NCBI GenBank assembly: GCA_965240325.2
Contig: OZ251229.1
Span: 124,001 to 188,000 of the forward strand
Length of the DNA stretch: 64,000 nucleotides
From: Rebecca billardiae RCC1528
Taxonomy: Eukaryota; Haptophyta
Direction: 5' to 3'
In this document: piece after piece, positions 41,299 through 52,326 of the stretch
How positions within the stretch are numbered: position 1 is the stretch's first letter
Layout: the number at the start of each line of letters is the position of its first letter
Notes under the pieces: model-generated
Told to the model about the DNA's origin: nothing
What the model saw: the letters and a program-made list of their open reading frames with translations, nothing else
The model's database searches: none
Translations under genes and position numbers: made by a program

Positions 41299-44200
41299 AT
41301 GTACCAGCGGAATCCGGTCGGGGAAGGCGCTCCACACGCGTGGGCCAACCGTCGTCGGCCCGAGCTGGCCACAAACGTCGCCGCGCGTCCGATGTGGCCG
41401 CCCGCGGACCACAGCGCGTTCATCCGCTACATCTGCACGGGCGGGCGCGCGGAGGTGCGGCACTACGCGCACGCGGTCGAGCTGCGCGCGCTGCACGAGG
41501 AGGCCGCGGCGCACACCGCCGTCGTGCTCGTGTGGACCGGCGCGTGGCAGCTCGAGCTCGAGGGCCGCGCGGCGCGGCGCGTGGGCGAGGGCGAGCTGCT
41601 GTGCGGCTTTGCGCCCTTCTTCGCGCACGTGACGGGGCGCGCGCCGAGCGCGGCGGGCGGGGACGAGCGGCACATGCGCGCGCTCCTCGATCGCGCGACG
41701 TGCACCGTCGCCGGCGGCGGCAGCCTGCTCCTCGTCCGCGCCTCCGACTTTGCCGAGGACCTTCACGACACGCCGGCCGCGATGGGCTGCCTGCTGCACC
41801 TGCTGCGCGCGAGCACGGCGGGCGCGGCGCACCTGAAGGCGTGCCTCTTCGCCGACGCGGCGCACCCCATCGCCACCGCCGCCGAGCCGCCCGCGCCCGC
41901 CGCGCACGACGGTGCGGAGGAGGCGTCGGCGCGCGCGGCGCACGCTCTCGCTCGAGCGATGCGCCTCGACGGCGGCGCGGCTGCCGCGCCGAGCGCCGTG
42001 GCGCAGGCGCCCGCGGAGGACGGCGCGGAGCGGCCGCTCGGTGAGGAGCTGATCGACGCGCCCGTGCTCCTCGCGCGCGGCCGCGGCGCGCTCTACCTCT
42101 CCGCGGGCAGCGCGCGCGTGCGCGCGTTCCCGCCGCAGCGGCCGCAGCACGCGCGGCAGAGCGCCCACCACTACTTCCTCGCCGACACGCCCGCGCTGCT
42201 GCAGGAGGAGGAGGAGGCGGCGGCGGCGGCGGACGGCGGCGCGGAGGACGACGCGCCCGTGCCGAGCGCGAGCGGCTCGCGCGCCGGCGCGTGCACGTAC
42301 GGCCCCGCCGAGCTCGTCGGCGCGGACGCGCTGCTCCACGGGCTGCCGATCGGCGCGTCCATCGAGCCCGCGCACGGCGTCGCGCGCGCGCTGTGGGTGC
42401 GGCCGGCGGACGTGGAGGCGCTGGCGGCGCACGCGCCCGCGCGCGCGGCGCGGCTGGCCGCGCTCCTCGACGACAGCGCGCGCGCCGCCTTCGCCCGCCT
42501 CGGCTTCGACTACCTCCTGCGCCCGCGCGACGCGCTCTCTCGGCTGGGCACGGCGCGCTCGGCCGAGCTCGTGCGGCTGCCTCGGGGCGCGCTGCTCTTC
42601 GAGCGCGGCACGCCGGCGGACGGGCTGCACCTGCTGCTCGAGGGGACGCTCGACGTGCTGAGCGCGGCGCACGACGCGGCGGGGCGGGCGGTCGTCACGG
42701 ACACCGTCTCCTCCGACCCCTTCGCCTCGGTGCACCCCGTGATCGGCGAGATCTCGTTTGTGTCGGGCGAGGCGCGCTCGCGCGCGCTGCGCGGCGCGAC
42801 CGCGTGCACGCTGGTCTGGGTGTCCGCGGCGTGCGCGTGGGCGCTGCTGCAGTCGCACCCGGCGCAGATGAAGCGGCTGATCTTCAAGTCGTTCATGCCG
42901 CGCGTCAAGATCATGTACGTGCTCAGCCGACTCCTCCCGACCTCGTCCGACCTGTTCGCGCCGCGGCCGCTCGCCGAGGGCGAGGGCGAGGGCGACGAGG
43001 CGGAGGAGGGCGCGGCCGGCGCGGCCGGCGCGGCCGGCGTGCTCGGCTCGGGCACGCTGCCCCGCCGGCTGCAGCTCATGAGCGGGCGGGGCCTGCCCAC
43101 GCCCCCACGCCGCCGCCGCGTGCTGGGCGGCGCCCCCAGCCCCGCCCACTCGCCCGCCCGGCCGCGCCGCTTCCAAACATCCGCCGCGGCCGCCGCGGGG
43201 TCGCCGCCCTCGGCGCACGGCTGGGCCTGCGCCTCGCCCCACCCCTCGCACCCCGACGTCCGGCCCCGCTTCGACGCGCCCGACGAGCCGCCCGGCGGCG
43301 GCGTGCCCGCGCTGCCCGCGCCCTCGCCGAGCCCGCTCACGCGCAGCGCGCTCGCCGCCGCCTCGCACGCCGGCAGCGAGACGCAGCGCTCGGTCGGCTT
43401 CTCGGCGCGCTCCACGCTCGGCGCGGGCGCGGGCACGCCCGCGGCGGGCGCGCGCGCGTTCGCGCGCTTCGGCGCGGGCGGCGGGCTCGGCGGGCGGGCG
43501 GCGGAGGGCGGCGGCGGCGGCGCGGCGGCCGCGCCGGCGGGCGGGCGGCGCGGCCGCGCGCGCCGGCACATCGCGCGGCTGCTGCGCCGCGCGCGCACGC
43601 TGCTGGTCTGGGCGCGCGCGGCGCTGCACGCGCAGCTCGCGCAGCGGCTCACGCGCGTCTCGGCGCCCGCGCTGCACGCGCTGGCTGACGGCTTCGGGCT
43701 GGTGCTGTACAGGCCGGGGGCGCGCGTGCACGAGCGCGGCGCGCCGTGCGACGCGATGCGCTGCGTGCTGCAGGGCGCGCTCAGCCTCTACGCAGCGGGC
43801 GAGGCCGAGCTGCCCGGCGCGGACGACGGCGGCGGCGGCGGCGCCGTGCCGGAGCCGGTCGCGTACGCCTCGCCCGGCGCGCTGCACGACATTGGCGCGG
43901 TGCTCTTCCCGGGGCACGACCACGTCTTCTCGGCGCGCGCGGCGAGCGCGCCCGCGCCGCCGGAGCTCGCGCGCGCGCGCAGCGGCGCGTCCTCGGCCGC
44001 CGCCGGCGGCCGCGCGCGCTCGTCCCTCTCCTCCGCCTGCGTCCTCGCCTCGCTGTCCGCCGAGGCGTACAGGCGGCTGGCGGGCGCGCTGCCCGCGCTC
44101 GAGCTGGCGCTGCTGCGCGAGCTGGTGCGCATGCACCGCTCGACGTTCGCGCTGCTGGCGGACTTTGAGATGCGCACGCTCGCGCCGGGGGAGCTGCTGT

Positions 44201-47200
44201 ACGCGCGTGGGGAGCGCGTCGGCGCGATCCACCTCGTGTGCTCGGGCCGCGTGGAGAAGCGCCCGCCGGTGGGCGAGGCGGCGGAGGCGGAGGAAGCGGC
44301 GGCGGGCGCGCCGGCGGGTGGCGGCGCGGGCGGCAGCGGAGGCGGCAGCGGAGGCGGCTCCTTCGAGCTGCCGCCGCTGCAGCTGCCCGCCTCGCCCGTG
44401 CTGGGCGGCCCGGCGGGCGGCGAGGGCGGCAGCGGCGGCGGCGGCGGCGGCGGCAACCTGGGTGCGCCCGGCGTGCCGCCGCCCTACCTCCTCGGCGGCC
44501 CCGCCGTTGCGGTGGTGTGCAAGGGGCAGGTCGTCGACTACAGGCTGCCGCTGCTCGGCGAGCCCGCGCCGTGCGACGCGCGCGCGTCGCGCTCGTCCGA
44601 GATTGTGAGCATCCCGACGGCGGCGTTCCAGCGGCTGCTCGAGGCGGACAGGGCGCTGTTCCGGCACACGCTGAGCCAGCTGTACGCCGGCGAGCAGGCG
44701 CAGGGCGCGGCGGGCGGCGGCGCCGGCCGCGGCGGCGCGGGGCCGGGCGCGCGCTCCGGCCCCGCGGGCGGCAAGGGGCGCACGCAGGGCATCTTCCTGT
44801 GGCCCGCCGTGCCGGCCGCCGCGCCGCGGCTGCGCGAGTTTGCGCTGCGGCTGCGAGCGGCGCTGCAGCCGTACGGGCGCACGCTCGTGCTCGACCGCGC
44901 GCTCGTCGAGCGCCGCTTCGCCGTCGACCTCTCCGACGGCCGCGAGCTCTCGCTCTTCCTCGACCACCTGGAGGAGCACTGCGCGCACCTGCTCTTCATC
45001 CCCGACGCGGAGGGGAGCGCGTGGTGGCGCGCGTGCGAGACGCACGCGGACGTGTCGTTCGGGGTCACGCTGGCGGAGGAGGAGGCGAGGCACCGCGCGG
45101 GCGCGGGCGGGGCGGGCGCGGGCCGCCCGTCCGAGCGGCTCAGCGCCGCCTCGCACGGCCGCGCGCCCAGGCTGCGCGGGCCCTCGGTGCCATTCGGCGC
45201 GCCGACGCAGCCGCAGCCGCCGACGCAGCCGCAGCCGACCGCGCAGCCGCCGCCCGCGCGCGGCGCCGCGGCGCTGCCGCCCGACGGCTCGGAGCGCGCG
45301 CTGCTCGAGCGCTCGCGCACGCTGGTGATCGTGCACGCGGACGCATCCACCCAGCCGAGCGGCACGGCGCACGCCCTCGCACGCCACGGCTGCGCCGCCC
45401 ACCGCCACCTGGTGTGGGACTGCGAGGCACACTACGCGCGGCTCGCGCGGCTGGCGACCGGCACTTCTGTCGGGGTGGCGCTCAGCGGAGGGGGCTCGCG
45501 CTGCGCCGCGCACATCGCGCTGCTGCAGGCGCTGCTCGGCGCGGGCGTGCCGATCGACTACGTGTGCGGCACGAGCGGCGGCGCCTTCATCGGCGCCGCC
45601 GCCGCCCGGCTGATCGGCACGGCCGCGCAGCCGCAGCTCGAGCAGCCGCCGCCCGCGGCCGCTTCCGGCGCGCACGCGGCCGCTTCCGGCGCGCACCGGC
45701 AGCCCGGCGCCGCGCCCGCGGCGGGCGCAAGCGACGGCGGCGGCGGCGGCGGTGGCGGCGGCCCCAGCCCGCGCGCCGCCGCGCGCGCCGCCGCCGCCCC
45801 CGCGTCCGCGGAGCACGACCTGCAGTCCCTGCGCGCGCTGTGGCTGCAGCTCTTCACTGGCGCGGGCTTTGCGCTCGACGTGCTGCGCAACCGGCGGAGG
45901 CTCTCGACCGGGCTGCTCTCGGGGGAGCGCGCGGTGGCGGCGCTGCGCGGGTACTACGGCGAGACGTGCATCGAGGACCTGTGGACGCCCTTCTTCTGCA
46001 ACTCCGTCAACCTCGCCGCGCCGGGCGAGACGTACTGGCACGCGCGCGGGCCGGTGTGGCAGGCGGTGCGCGCGAGCGGCTCTGTGCCCGGCTTGCTGCC
46101 AGCCGTGCGGCGCGCGCGCGCGGCCGGCGCGGACGCGGTGCTCATCGACGGCGGGCTGCTGAACAACATGCCCGCCGACATGCTGCGCCGCGTGCTCGGC
46201 GAGCGCGCCACCGTGATCGGCGCCAACGTCGGCGGCGACGGCTTCATGGCCACGCTCGGGCACGACGGGCGCGCGCCCGAGCCGCGCTGGGGCCACGCGC
46301 TGCCCGCGCGCAGCACGCGCGCGCGCGCGCCGCGCCGCTCGCAGCAGCCGCAGCCGCAGCCGCAGCCGCAGCCGCAGCCGCAGCCGCAGCCGCAGCCGCA
46401 GCCGCGGCCGCAGCTGCCGCGCCCCGCCGCGCCCGGCGGCCGCGCGTACGTCGCGCCCCTCCTCTCGCACGTCGTGATGGACATGATGGCCGTCGGCTCG
46501 AACGCGCACATCCGCGGCGCCCGCGCCGCGTGCGACTTTTTGCTCGAGGTGCGGACCGACGTGGCGCCGATGGACGCGGAGGCGATCGCGCCGGCCTTCT
46601 CCGCGGCGGTGCACGCGCGGATCGCGCGCGAGCTCGCGCTCTGGGCGCGCAGGACCTTCGCCTTCGACGAGGCCGAGGCGGGCACCTGCGTGCGCGCCGC
46701 GCCGAGAGAGCCCACCGTCGCGCACGTCGTCGCCGTGAGCAAGGCCGAGCTGCTGCGCGCGCGCAGGGCGGGCGGCGCGGCGCAGAGGCCGCTCGACGCG
46801 CTGGCGGGGGGCGGGGGCGCGACGGTGGCGGGGACGAACGGCAGCTCCTCCTCCTCCTCCGAGGACTCCTCCTCCGCGCCCGCCTCCACGCCGCCGCGCT
46901 CGCCACGACACACGCGAGCGGACGATGCGCCGCGCGATCGCACGCCCGGCCGCCGAGCTCCGGCGCGCGCCGATCGCTTGCCGCACGCCGCGCGCCGTGC
47001 GCCGCAGCAGCAGCCCGGCTCGCGCGGCGTGGCGAAGCCGGGCTCCTCGGGCAAGGCGCGCGGCGGTGCCGCCGGCGCGAGCCAGCTCGGCAGCGCCGTG
47101 CGCGCGATGCTCGGGCGCAGCTTTGGCTTTGCGCTGCTCCGGGGCACAGCCGCGCCGCGGGTCGCACCGCCCGCGCGCGGCGGCGGCGGACGCGGCGGAC

Positions 47201-47235
47201 GCGCGTTCGACGGCGTAATCTTGCCGTGCAACTGA
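41299..47235 (+). CDS. Giant patatin-like phospholipase with cNMP-binding-like domains (NTE-like)
   Basis: One open exon of 1978 codons from ATG (MYQRNPVGEG) to TGA. Architecture resembles neuropathy target esterase/lysophospholipase: cyclic-nucleotide-binding-like beta-rolls at ~55-165 (weak), ~420-540 (LPRGALLFERGTPADGLHLL, HPVIGEISFVSGE) and ~790-1000 (LYRPGARVHERGAPCDAMRC; LAPGELLYARGERVGAIHLV), a Rossmann-like segment (~1180-1260), then patatin from ~1390. Catalytic features: GGGSRCAAH oxyanion loop, nucleophile Ser in GTSGGAF (~1427), and Asp in DGGLLNNMP (~1617). It should hydrolyse lysophospholipids or phosphatidylcholine at a membrane. It is longer than animal NTE (~1330 aa) because of low-complexity inserts, including a Gln-Pro repeat (~46340-46412) and Gly/Ala tracts. 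No clear N-terminal TM helix is seen. Whether every cNMP-like domain binds nucleotide is doubtful. Confidence 0.85.
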   Translation: MYQRNPVGEGAPHAWANRRRPELATNVAARPMWPPADHSAFIRYICTGGRAEVRHYAHAVELRALHEEAAAHTAVVLVWTGAWQLELEGRAARRVGEGELLCGFAPFFAHVTGRAPSAAGGDERHMRALLDRATCTVAGGGSLLLVRASDFAEDLHDTPAAMGCLLHLLRASTAGAAHLKACLFADAAHPIATAAEPPAPAAHDGAEEASARAAHALARAMRLDGGAAAAPSAVAQAPAEDGAERPLGEELIDAPVLLARGRGALYLSAGSARVRAFPPQRPQHARQSAHHYFLADTPALLQEEEEAAAAADGGAEDDAPVPSASGSRAGACTYGPAELVGADALLHGLPIGASIEPAHGVARALWVRPADVEALAAHAPARAARLAALLDDSARAAFARLGFDYLLRPRDALSRLGTARSAELVRLPRGALLFERGTPADGLHLLLEGTLDVLSAAHDAAGRAVVTDTVSSDPFASVHPVIGEISFVSGEARSRALRGATACTLVWVSAACAWALLQSHPAQMKRLIFKSFMPRVKIMYVLSRLLPTSSDLFAPRPLAEGEGEGDEAEEGAAGAAGAAGVLGSGTLPRRLQLMSGRGLPTPPRRRRVLGGAPSPAHSPARPRRFQTSAAAAAGSPPSAHGWACASPHPSHPDVRPRFDAPDEPPGGGVPALPAPSPSPLTRSALAAASHAGSETQRSVGFSARSTLGAGAGTPAAGARAFARFGAGGGLGGRAAEGGGGGAAAAPAGGRRGRARRHIARLLRRARTLLVWARAALHAQLAQRLTRVSAPALHALADGFGLVLYRPGARVHERGAPCDAMRCVLQGALSLYAAGEAELPGADDGGGGGAVPEPVAYASPGALHDIGAVLFPGHDHVFSARAASAPAPPELARARSGASSAAAGGRARSSLSSACVLASLSAEAYRRLAGALPALELALLRELVRMHRSTFALLADFEMRTLAPGELLYARGERVGAIHLVCSGRVEKRPPVGEAAEAEEAAAGAPAGGGAGGSGGGSGGGSFELPPLQLPASPVLGGPAGGEGGSGGGGGGGNLGAPGVPPPYLLGGPAVAVVCKGQVVDYRLPLLGEPAPCDARASRSSEIVSIPTAAFQRLLEADRALFRHTLSQLYAGEQAQGAAGGGAGRGGAGPGARSGPAGGKGRTQGIFLWPAVPAAAPRLREFALRLRAALQPYGRTLVLDRALVERRFAVDLSDGRELSLFLDHLEEHCAHLLFIPDAEGSAWWRACETHADVSFGVTLAEEEARHRAGAGGAGAGRPSERLSAASHGRAPRLRGPSVPFGAPTQPQPPTQPQPTAQPPPARGAAALPPDGSERALLERSRTLVIVHADASTQPSGTAHALARHGCAAHRHLVWDCEAHYARLARLATGTSVGVALSGGGSRCAAHIALLQALLGAGVPIDYVCGTSGGAFIGAAAARLIGTAAQPQLEQPPPAAASGAHAAASGAHRQPGAAPAAGASDGGGGGGGGGPSPRAAARAAAAPASAEHDLQSLRALWLQLFTGAGFALDVLRNRRRLSTGLLSGERAVAALRGYYGETCIEDLWTPFFCNSVNLAAPGETYWHARGPVWQAVRASGSVPGLLPAVRRARAAGADAVLIDGGLLNNMPADMLRRVLGERATVIGANVGGDGFMATLGHDGRAPEPRWGHALPARSTRARAPRRSQQPQPQPQPQPQPQPQPQPQPRPQLPRPAAPGGRAYVAPLLSHVVMDMMAVGSNAHIRGARAACDFLLEVRTDVAPMDAEAIAPAFSAAVHARIARELALWARRTFAFDEAEAGTCVRAAPREPTVAHVVAVSKAELLRARRAGGAAQRPLDALAGGGGATVAGTNGSSSSSSEDSSSAPASTPPRSPRHTRADDAPRDRTPGRRAPARADRLPHAARRAPQQQPGSRGVAKPGSSGKARGGAAGASQLGSAVRAMLGRSFGFALLRGTAAPRVAPPARGGGGRGGRAFDGVILPCN

Positions 47236-48682
47236 GCAGAGGGCGGCCGCCGCGCAGCAGCAGCAGGAATGGCGCTGCGTGCGAGCACTTGCAATGAAGT
47301 GCGCATCTGCTGATGATATTACACCGGCACACACTACACATGCAGCATATCGATCATCAATATCATGCATGACAGACCGCGACGACTTCGCGTACTACTA
47401 CTATAGTATAGTAGTGACTGCTGTTGGTTGGGGGGCCCGCGGTGACGATGCTGCTGCTGCTGCATGATGATGATATACGCGCGTACACATGTCGGGCCGA
47501 TCGGACCATGGACCGACCGATGATTTCTGCCGGCGGTCGCTCTCCGCGAGCTGCTCGATCAGACCGCCCGCGCCGCTCGACTGCCGCCGCGCGCGGTAGT
47601 CGACCACTGGTTCGTCAGACTCGACAGACACAGAGCAGTAGACAGGCAGCACGCCCGGGCATTCGGCGCGACGTCCAGGCGTGCTGTCGGCAGCAGCTGA
47701 CGCGGACGACGCAGTCAGAGTCGGGCCCGGAGTGGCCTGAGGGCGCTCCTCGGGCCGCTCTCCGCACGGAGACTGCCGCAGCACTGGCTGACCAGGCGGA
47801 TATGGACCGTGTGCCGTGCCCGTGCTGCACGACGAGACCTGTCATCTGCGCGCGCAGCTAGTCCACGACTGCGCGCGGCGCGGGCGCGGATGCCGGCGTG
47901 CTGGCGAGGTGAGCAGGGCGCAACGCCGAGGGCGAGACCGACGGCTGCAGACCCAGCCACCACTGCCCACCGGCGGGGCGCGCAACGCATCATGATCATC
48001 ATGACACTGAGCAGTAGTGGCTTGCTGGCTGCCCTTATTGCCCCGGCCTTGTCGGTCGCAGCATCAAGGCCGCGCCGGTCTCTAGCTAGACTCTACTCGT
48101 ACCACGGAGACGACCGGGAGTCAGTGCCAGTGGGAGTCGGGGGCGGAAGGCTAGACGCATTGATGCGGCACTGCGGGCGGGGCGCGCGTGACCAAGGGCA
48201 CTGCGTGACCGAACGTCATCGTCGCGTCGCGGCAAGCAGACGACGAGATATCATCGCGTCAGCCTGCGCGCGCAGCAAATATCCGCCATCGCGTACTCGT
48301 CAGCATATCATCATTGGGTTCATCAGTCCGGCGTCTGCAGAGTGCAGCAGATAGACTGCAGTGAGGCACGTCGTCGGTCTCGACTGACGGCCTCACACGC
48401 GGTGATATGAACATGACGAGTGGCGCGCGCGCATAAAACGCGGCGTTCGCGGCGGTGGCGCGGGTATATATATACTACAGTATATCATCGCGTCGTCAGC
48501 AGCAGCGCCCGACGAAGGCCGACGATTAAGCAGACTATAATATGTCGTCAGCGGCGCCATATGTGTGTGTGTGTGTGTGATGTGTGCTGTGTGTGTGTGT
48601 GTGTGTATGTGTGTGTGTGTGTGTGTGCGTATGTATATGTATATATACATACATACATACATACATACATACATACATACAT

Positions 48683-48753
<71 letters not shown>

Positions 48754-49072
48754 GTTATCATCGCGATATATCTCTGCGCGCGCTGATCGCCCGTGTCGTC
48801 GTCCGCCACGGTGTCGTCCGCCACGGTCCGTGTCGTCCGCCACGGTGTCGGCGCGGGCCGTGAGCGGTGGCGTGACGGTGAGAGGCCCGCGTCCGCGGTC
48901 TTATAGACAGACAGTTAGACTGCTACGACTACGACTTATTATTATTTCGGGCCCTAATTAGGCCGCCGGCTGATGCTGCTGGTGGTGCGCTACTATATAT
49001 ATGATGGCTAGCAGTCGTCATCAGCATCATCAATCAGCAACTACGAGTATCTATATCGTCGTCATATCGTCC
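47236..49072. other. Intergenic, ~1.8 kb, microsatellite-rich
   Basis: No supportable gene. AT-rich short tracts at 47385-47415, and the composite microsatellite at 48562-48752. The 3' ends of both flanking genes lie here (they converge). Confidence 0.55.
48562..48752. repeat. Composite (TG)n-(CATA)n-(CA)n-(TA)n microsatellite
   Basis: Interrupted (TG)n at ~48562-48628, then TATG/TATA, (CATA)n ~48647-48700, (CA)n ~48700-48737 and (TA)n ~48737-48752. The TG and CA arms are complementary, so one strand could fold back on itself. Confidence 0.93.
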
Positions 49073-52000
49073 TCACGGCGCCGCGCGGCGCTCCGTGCTC
49101 GCGCCCTCCTCCGGGCAGCCGTCGCTGCAGCGCCGCGTCGCCGGGCCCTGCGAGGGCAGCGAGGGCGCGGAGCTCGTGTTGAAGGAGGCGGAGAGGCTGC
49201 TGCCCGGCGTGATGGCCGAGGACGACGAGCCCGCGCCGGCGCCCCCCGCCTCGGCGGCGCGCGGCGCGGGCGCTGCTGCGGCGGCGGCGCTGCCAACGCC
49301 GCCGGGCGAGCGGCGCGGCGCGCGCGCGCCGTCCGCGCCCTCGGCGGCCTTGGCCGCCGCCGCGCCGCACGCGGACGGCCGTCGGCTCGGCGCGGCGCGC
49401 ATCGAGCCGCCGAGCGAGCCCGCGCCCGCGGCGCCGGCGGCGCCGGCGGCGCCGGCCGGCACGTCCGCCGCCGGCGCCGCCTCGCGCCAGCGCGCGCGCG
49501 CCGCCCTCGTCTCCGCGTGCACGAGCGGGTAGTAGGCGCGCACGCGGTCGTTGAAGCGCGAGACGGTCGCGAGCTCGACCGCGAGCTCGATGCGCATCTG
49601 GTCCTCTGCGCGCGTCGCCTTGCAGTACATGACGTGGAAGGCGTCGAAGGAGGCGACGATCCGCTCGAGCGCAGCGCAGTCGCCGGGCGCGGCGACGCAG
49701 ACCACGTCCACGTCCTCCAGCCTGCCGCCCATCGCGCACCAGCAGAAGAGCTCGACGACGCACCACAGCCGGTCGACCAGCGTGGGCCCGCAGAGCAGCA
49801 GCAGCTTGGTGCACTTGGTCAGGTAGACGGGCATGTGCTGCAGCAGCTGGTGTGGCCGCAGCCGCGGGTCGGCGCAGCACGCGTCAAGCCAGACCGACGG
49901 CGCCACGCCCGTCTCCTTCTCGATCGCCCGCGCCCACTCGGTGAGCGCCGCGCCCTTGGCGTCCGCGTCGTCCTCCCAGCTGTGGCACACGTAGTAGTCC
50001 GCGCACGAGGAGACGGAGAAGGGCGAGGGCGGCGCGGAGGCGTCGGCCGCCCACCCGCCGCCGCCGCCGCCGTCGCCGCCCTCCGCCTCCGCCTCCGCCT
50101 CCGCCGCCGCCGCCGCGTCGCGCAGCCCGGCGCCGCCGGAGCCGTCGGCGCCGTGCGCGCCCCGCGCCGAGTCCGCCGCCTCCCGCCGCTCGGACGGCGG
50201 CCCCGACCCCGCGCCGCGCCCGGACTCTGCCCCGGACTCTGCGCCCTCGCCGTTCACGACGATGGGCGGCGGCGCGGCGCGCTTGGCCGGCCTCGAGCTG
50301 GGCTCGCGGCTGCGCGGCGCGGGGGGCTCGGCGGCGGGCGCGCCGGCGGGCGCTGGCCGCGGCGGCGCGGGCGGCTCGGGCTCGGCGCGCGGCGCGCCCG
50401 CCGCGGCGTGCGCCGCCGCGGCGCGCACCACGGCCGCCGCCGCCGGCGGCGCGGCGGCGGCGGCTGCGGCGGCGGCTGCGGCGAGCGCGGCGCCGGCCGC
50501 CTCGGCCGCCGCCGCGACCGCGGCGACGGGCGAGGGCGGCTGCTTGGGCGCCCAGCGCGCCGCGCCCGCCGCGCCGTACGCGGGCGGCCCCTGCTGCTGC
50601 TGCCAGTGCGGCGTGTGCGGCGGCGCCACGCCCGAGCGCGCCATCGGCCGCTCGGCGCTCGGCTGCAGCATCCGCGCCGCCTTGCGCCGCCCTCGATCGT
50701 CCAGCCGCACCGCAACAAACGTGCGGCTCGCCTCGGCGTAGAGGGCCTCGGGCTCGACCTCGCCGCTGGAGGCGCAGCCGTAGCCGATGAGCGGCGCGAG
50801 CGGCGCGTACGTGCCCATCGAGCCCGTCGCGCGCGCCAGCGCCGCGTGCACGCGCTGCCTCGACAGCGGCCCGAGCAGCAGCGCCCCGAGCGCAAGGGCA
50901 AACCCGCCCACGAGCGCGTGAGTGCTCAGCGCGCCGCCGCCGACCGCGGCCGCGGGCTGCTCGGCGCAGAGCGGCGGCGGCGGCGGCGGCGCGGCGGCGG
51001 CGGCGGCGGTGCCGTCCGCGTCCGCCGGCGCGGGCGCGGCGTGCGGCCCCGCGACGAGCACCGCCGCGCAGCACAGCAGCGAGCACGTGCCGAGCTGCAG
51101 AGCCGTCGCCCCGATCAGCTGCCACGCGCCGTCCAGCAGTCGAGGCCCGTGGTGCCACGCGCGCACGAGGCGCAGCAGCGCGACGGCGGCGATCAGCGGC
51201 GACCAGAGCGCGCCGAGCGCGGCGGCGGGGGCGCACGGCGCGGCGGCCGCGTCGACGCCGCCGCCCGTGAGCCAGCGCACGGCAGGCCCGAGCGGCGGCG
51301 GCGGCGGGTGCGCGGCCGAGCCGGCGGCGGCGGCGGCGGCGGCGGCGGCCGCGTCGGGCGCGCACGGCGCATGCAGCAGCTCGATGGCGCCGAGCAGCAG
51401 CGCGAGCGGCGAGGGCGCGAGGCGCGCGACGGCGCGCACGCCCAGCACCCGCCCCAGGTGCCGCGCCGACGCGAGCGCGCTCGCCGCCGTCAGCGCGGAC
51501 GCCAGCAGCCGCGTCTGCGCGATCGCGGAGCGGCTCGGCTGCACGCTCAGCAGCAGCGCGGGCGCGGACAGCAGACACAGGAGGACCCACAGGGAGAGGC
51601 GCGAGGCGGGGGCCTCGAGCCAGAGGGAGACGGCGCCGGCGAGCGCGCGGAGCGCGCGCACGCCGCGCCCGCCCGCCGCGCCGCCCGCCGCCTCCGCCGC
51701 GCCCGCCGCCGCCGCCGCGCCGAGCGCGTCCGCGCCGCCGCCGCCGCCGCCGCCGCTACGCGTCTGCAGCCGGTGCTCGACCGCGATGCCGCCGACCGCG
51801 GCGACGCAGAGCGCGGCGCTGACGGCGCCGACGCCCTGCAGCACGCGGCGCTGGTGGCCGCGCGCCTCGTCCATCGCGCGCACCAGCCTGCGCACGATGT
51901 TCGCCTCGAGCGTCCGGTCGAAGTCGAACGAGAACGTCTTGCGCAGCGCGCCGCGCCGCGCGCCACCCTCCGGCTCGGCCGCGCCGGGCGCGTGCGCGGC

Positions 52001-52294
52001 CGCGTCGCCGTCGAAGCAGAGCGAGGCGTCCATCGTGGAGCGGAGGCGGAGGGTGGGCGGGCGGCGCGAGGCGGCGCCGCGCGGCGCGCCGCCGAGCGCC
52101 TCGGGCGCCTCCGCCGCCGCGCCGCCGCCGCCGCCGCCGCCGAGCGCCGCCGCGCCGCCGTTGAGGCCGGCGGCGGCCGCGGCGCCGCGCGTCGCTCGCA
52201 TCGGCCGCGGCGACGAGTTGACGGACGGCGCGGCGCTGCCGGCGGTGCTGCCGCCGCCGCCGGCGGCGCCGCCGGCGCTCGAGCCGCCGGGCGA

Positions 52295-52326
<32 letters not shown>

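Noticed and set aside
41272-47370. A 2032-codon open frame on the minus strand opposite the patatin gene
   Set aside because: Arg/Ala-rich translation without domains; it arises because GC-rich wobble positions on the plus strand prevent stops on the other strand.
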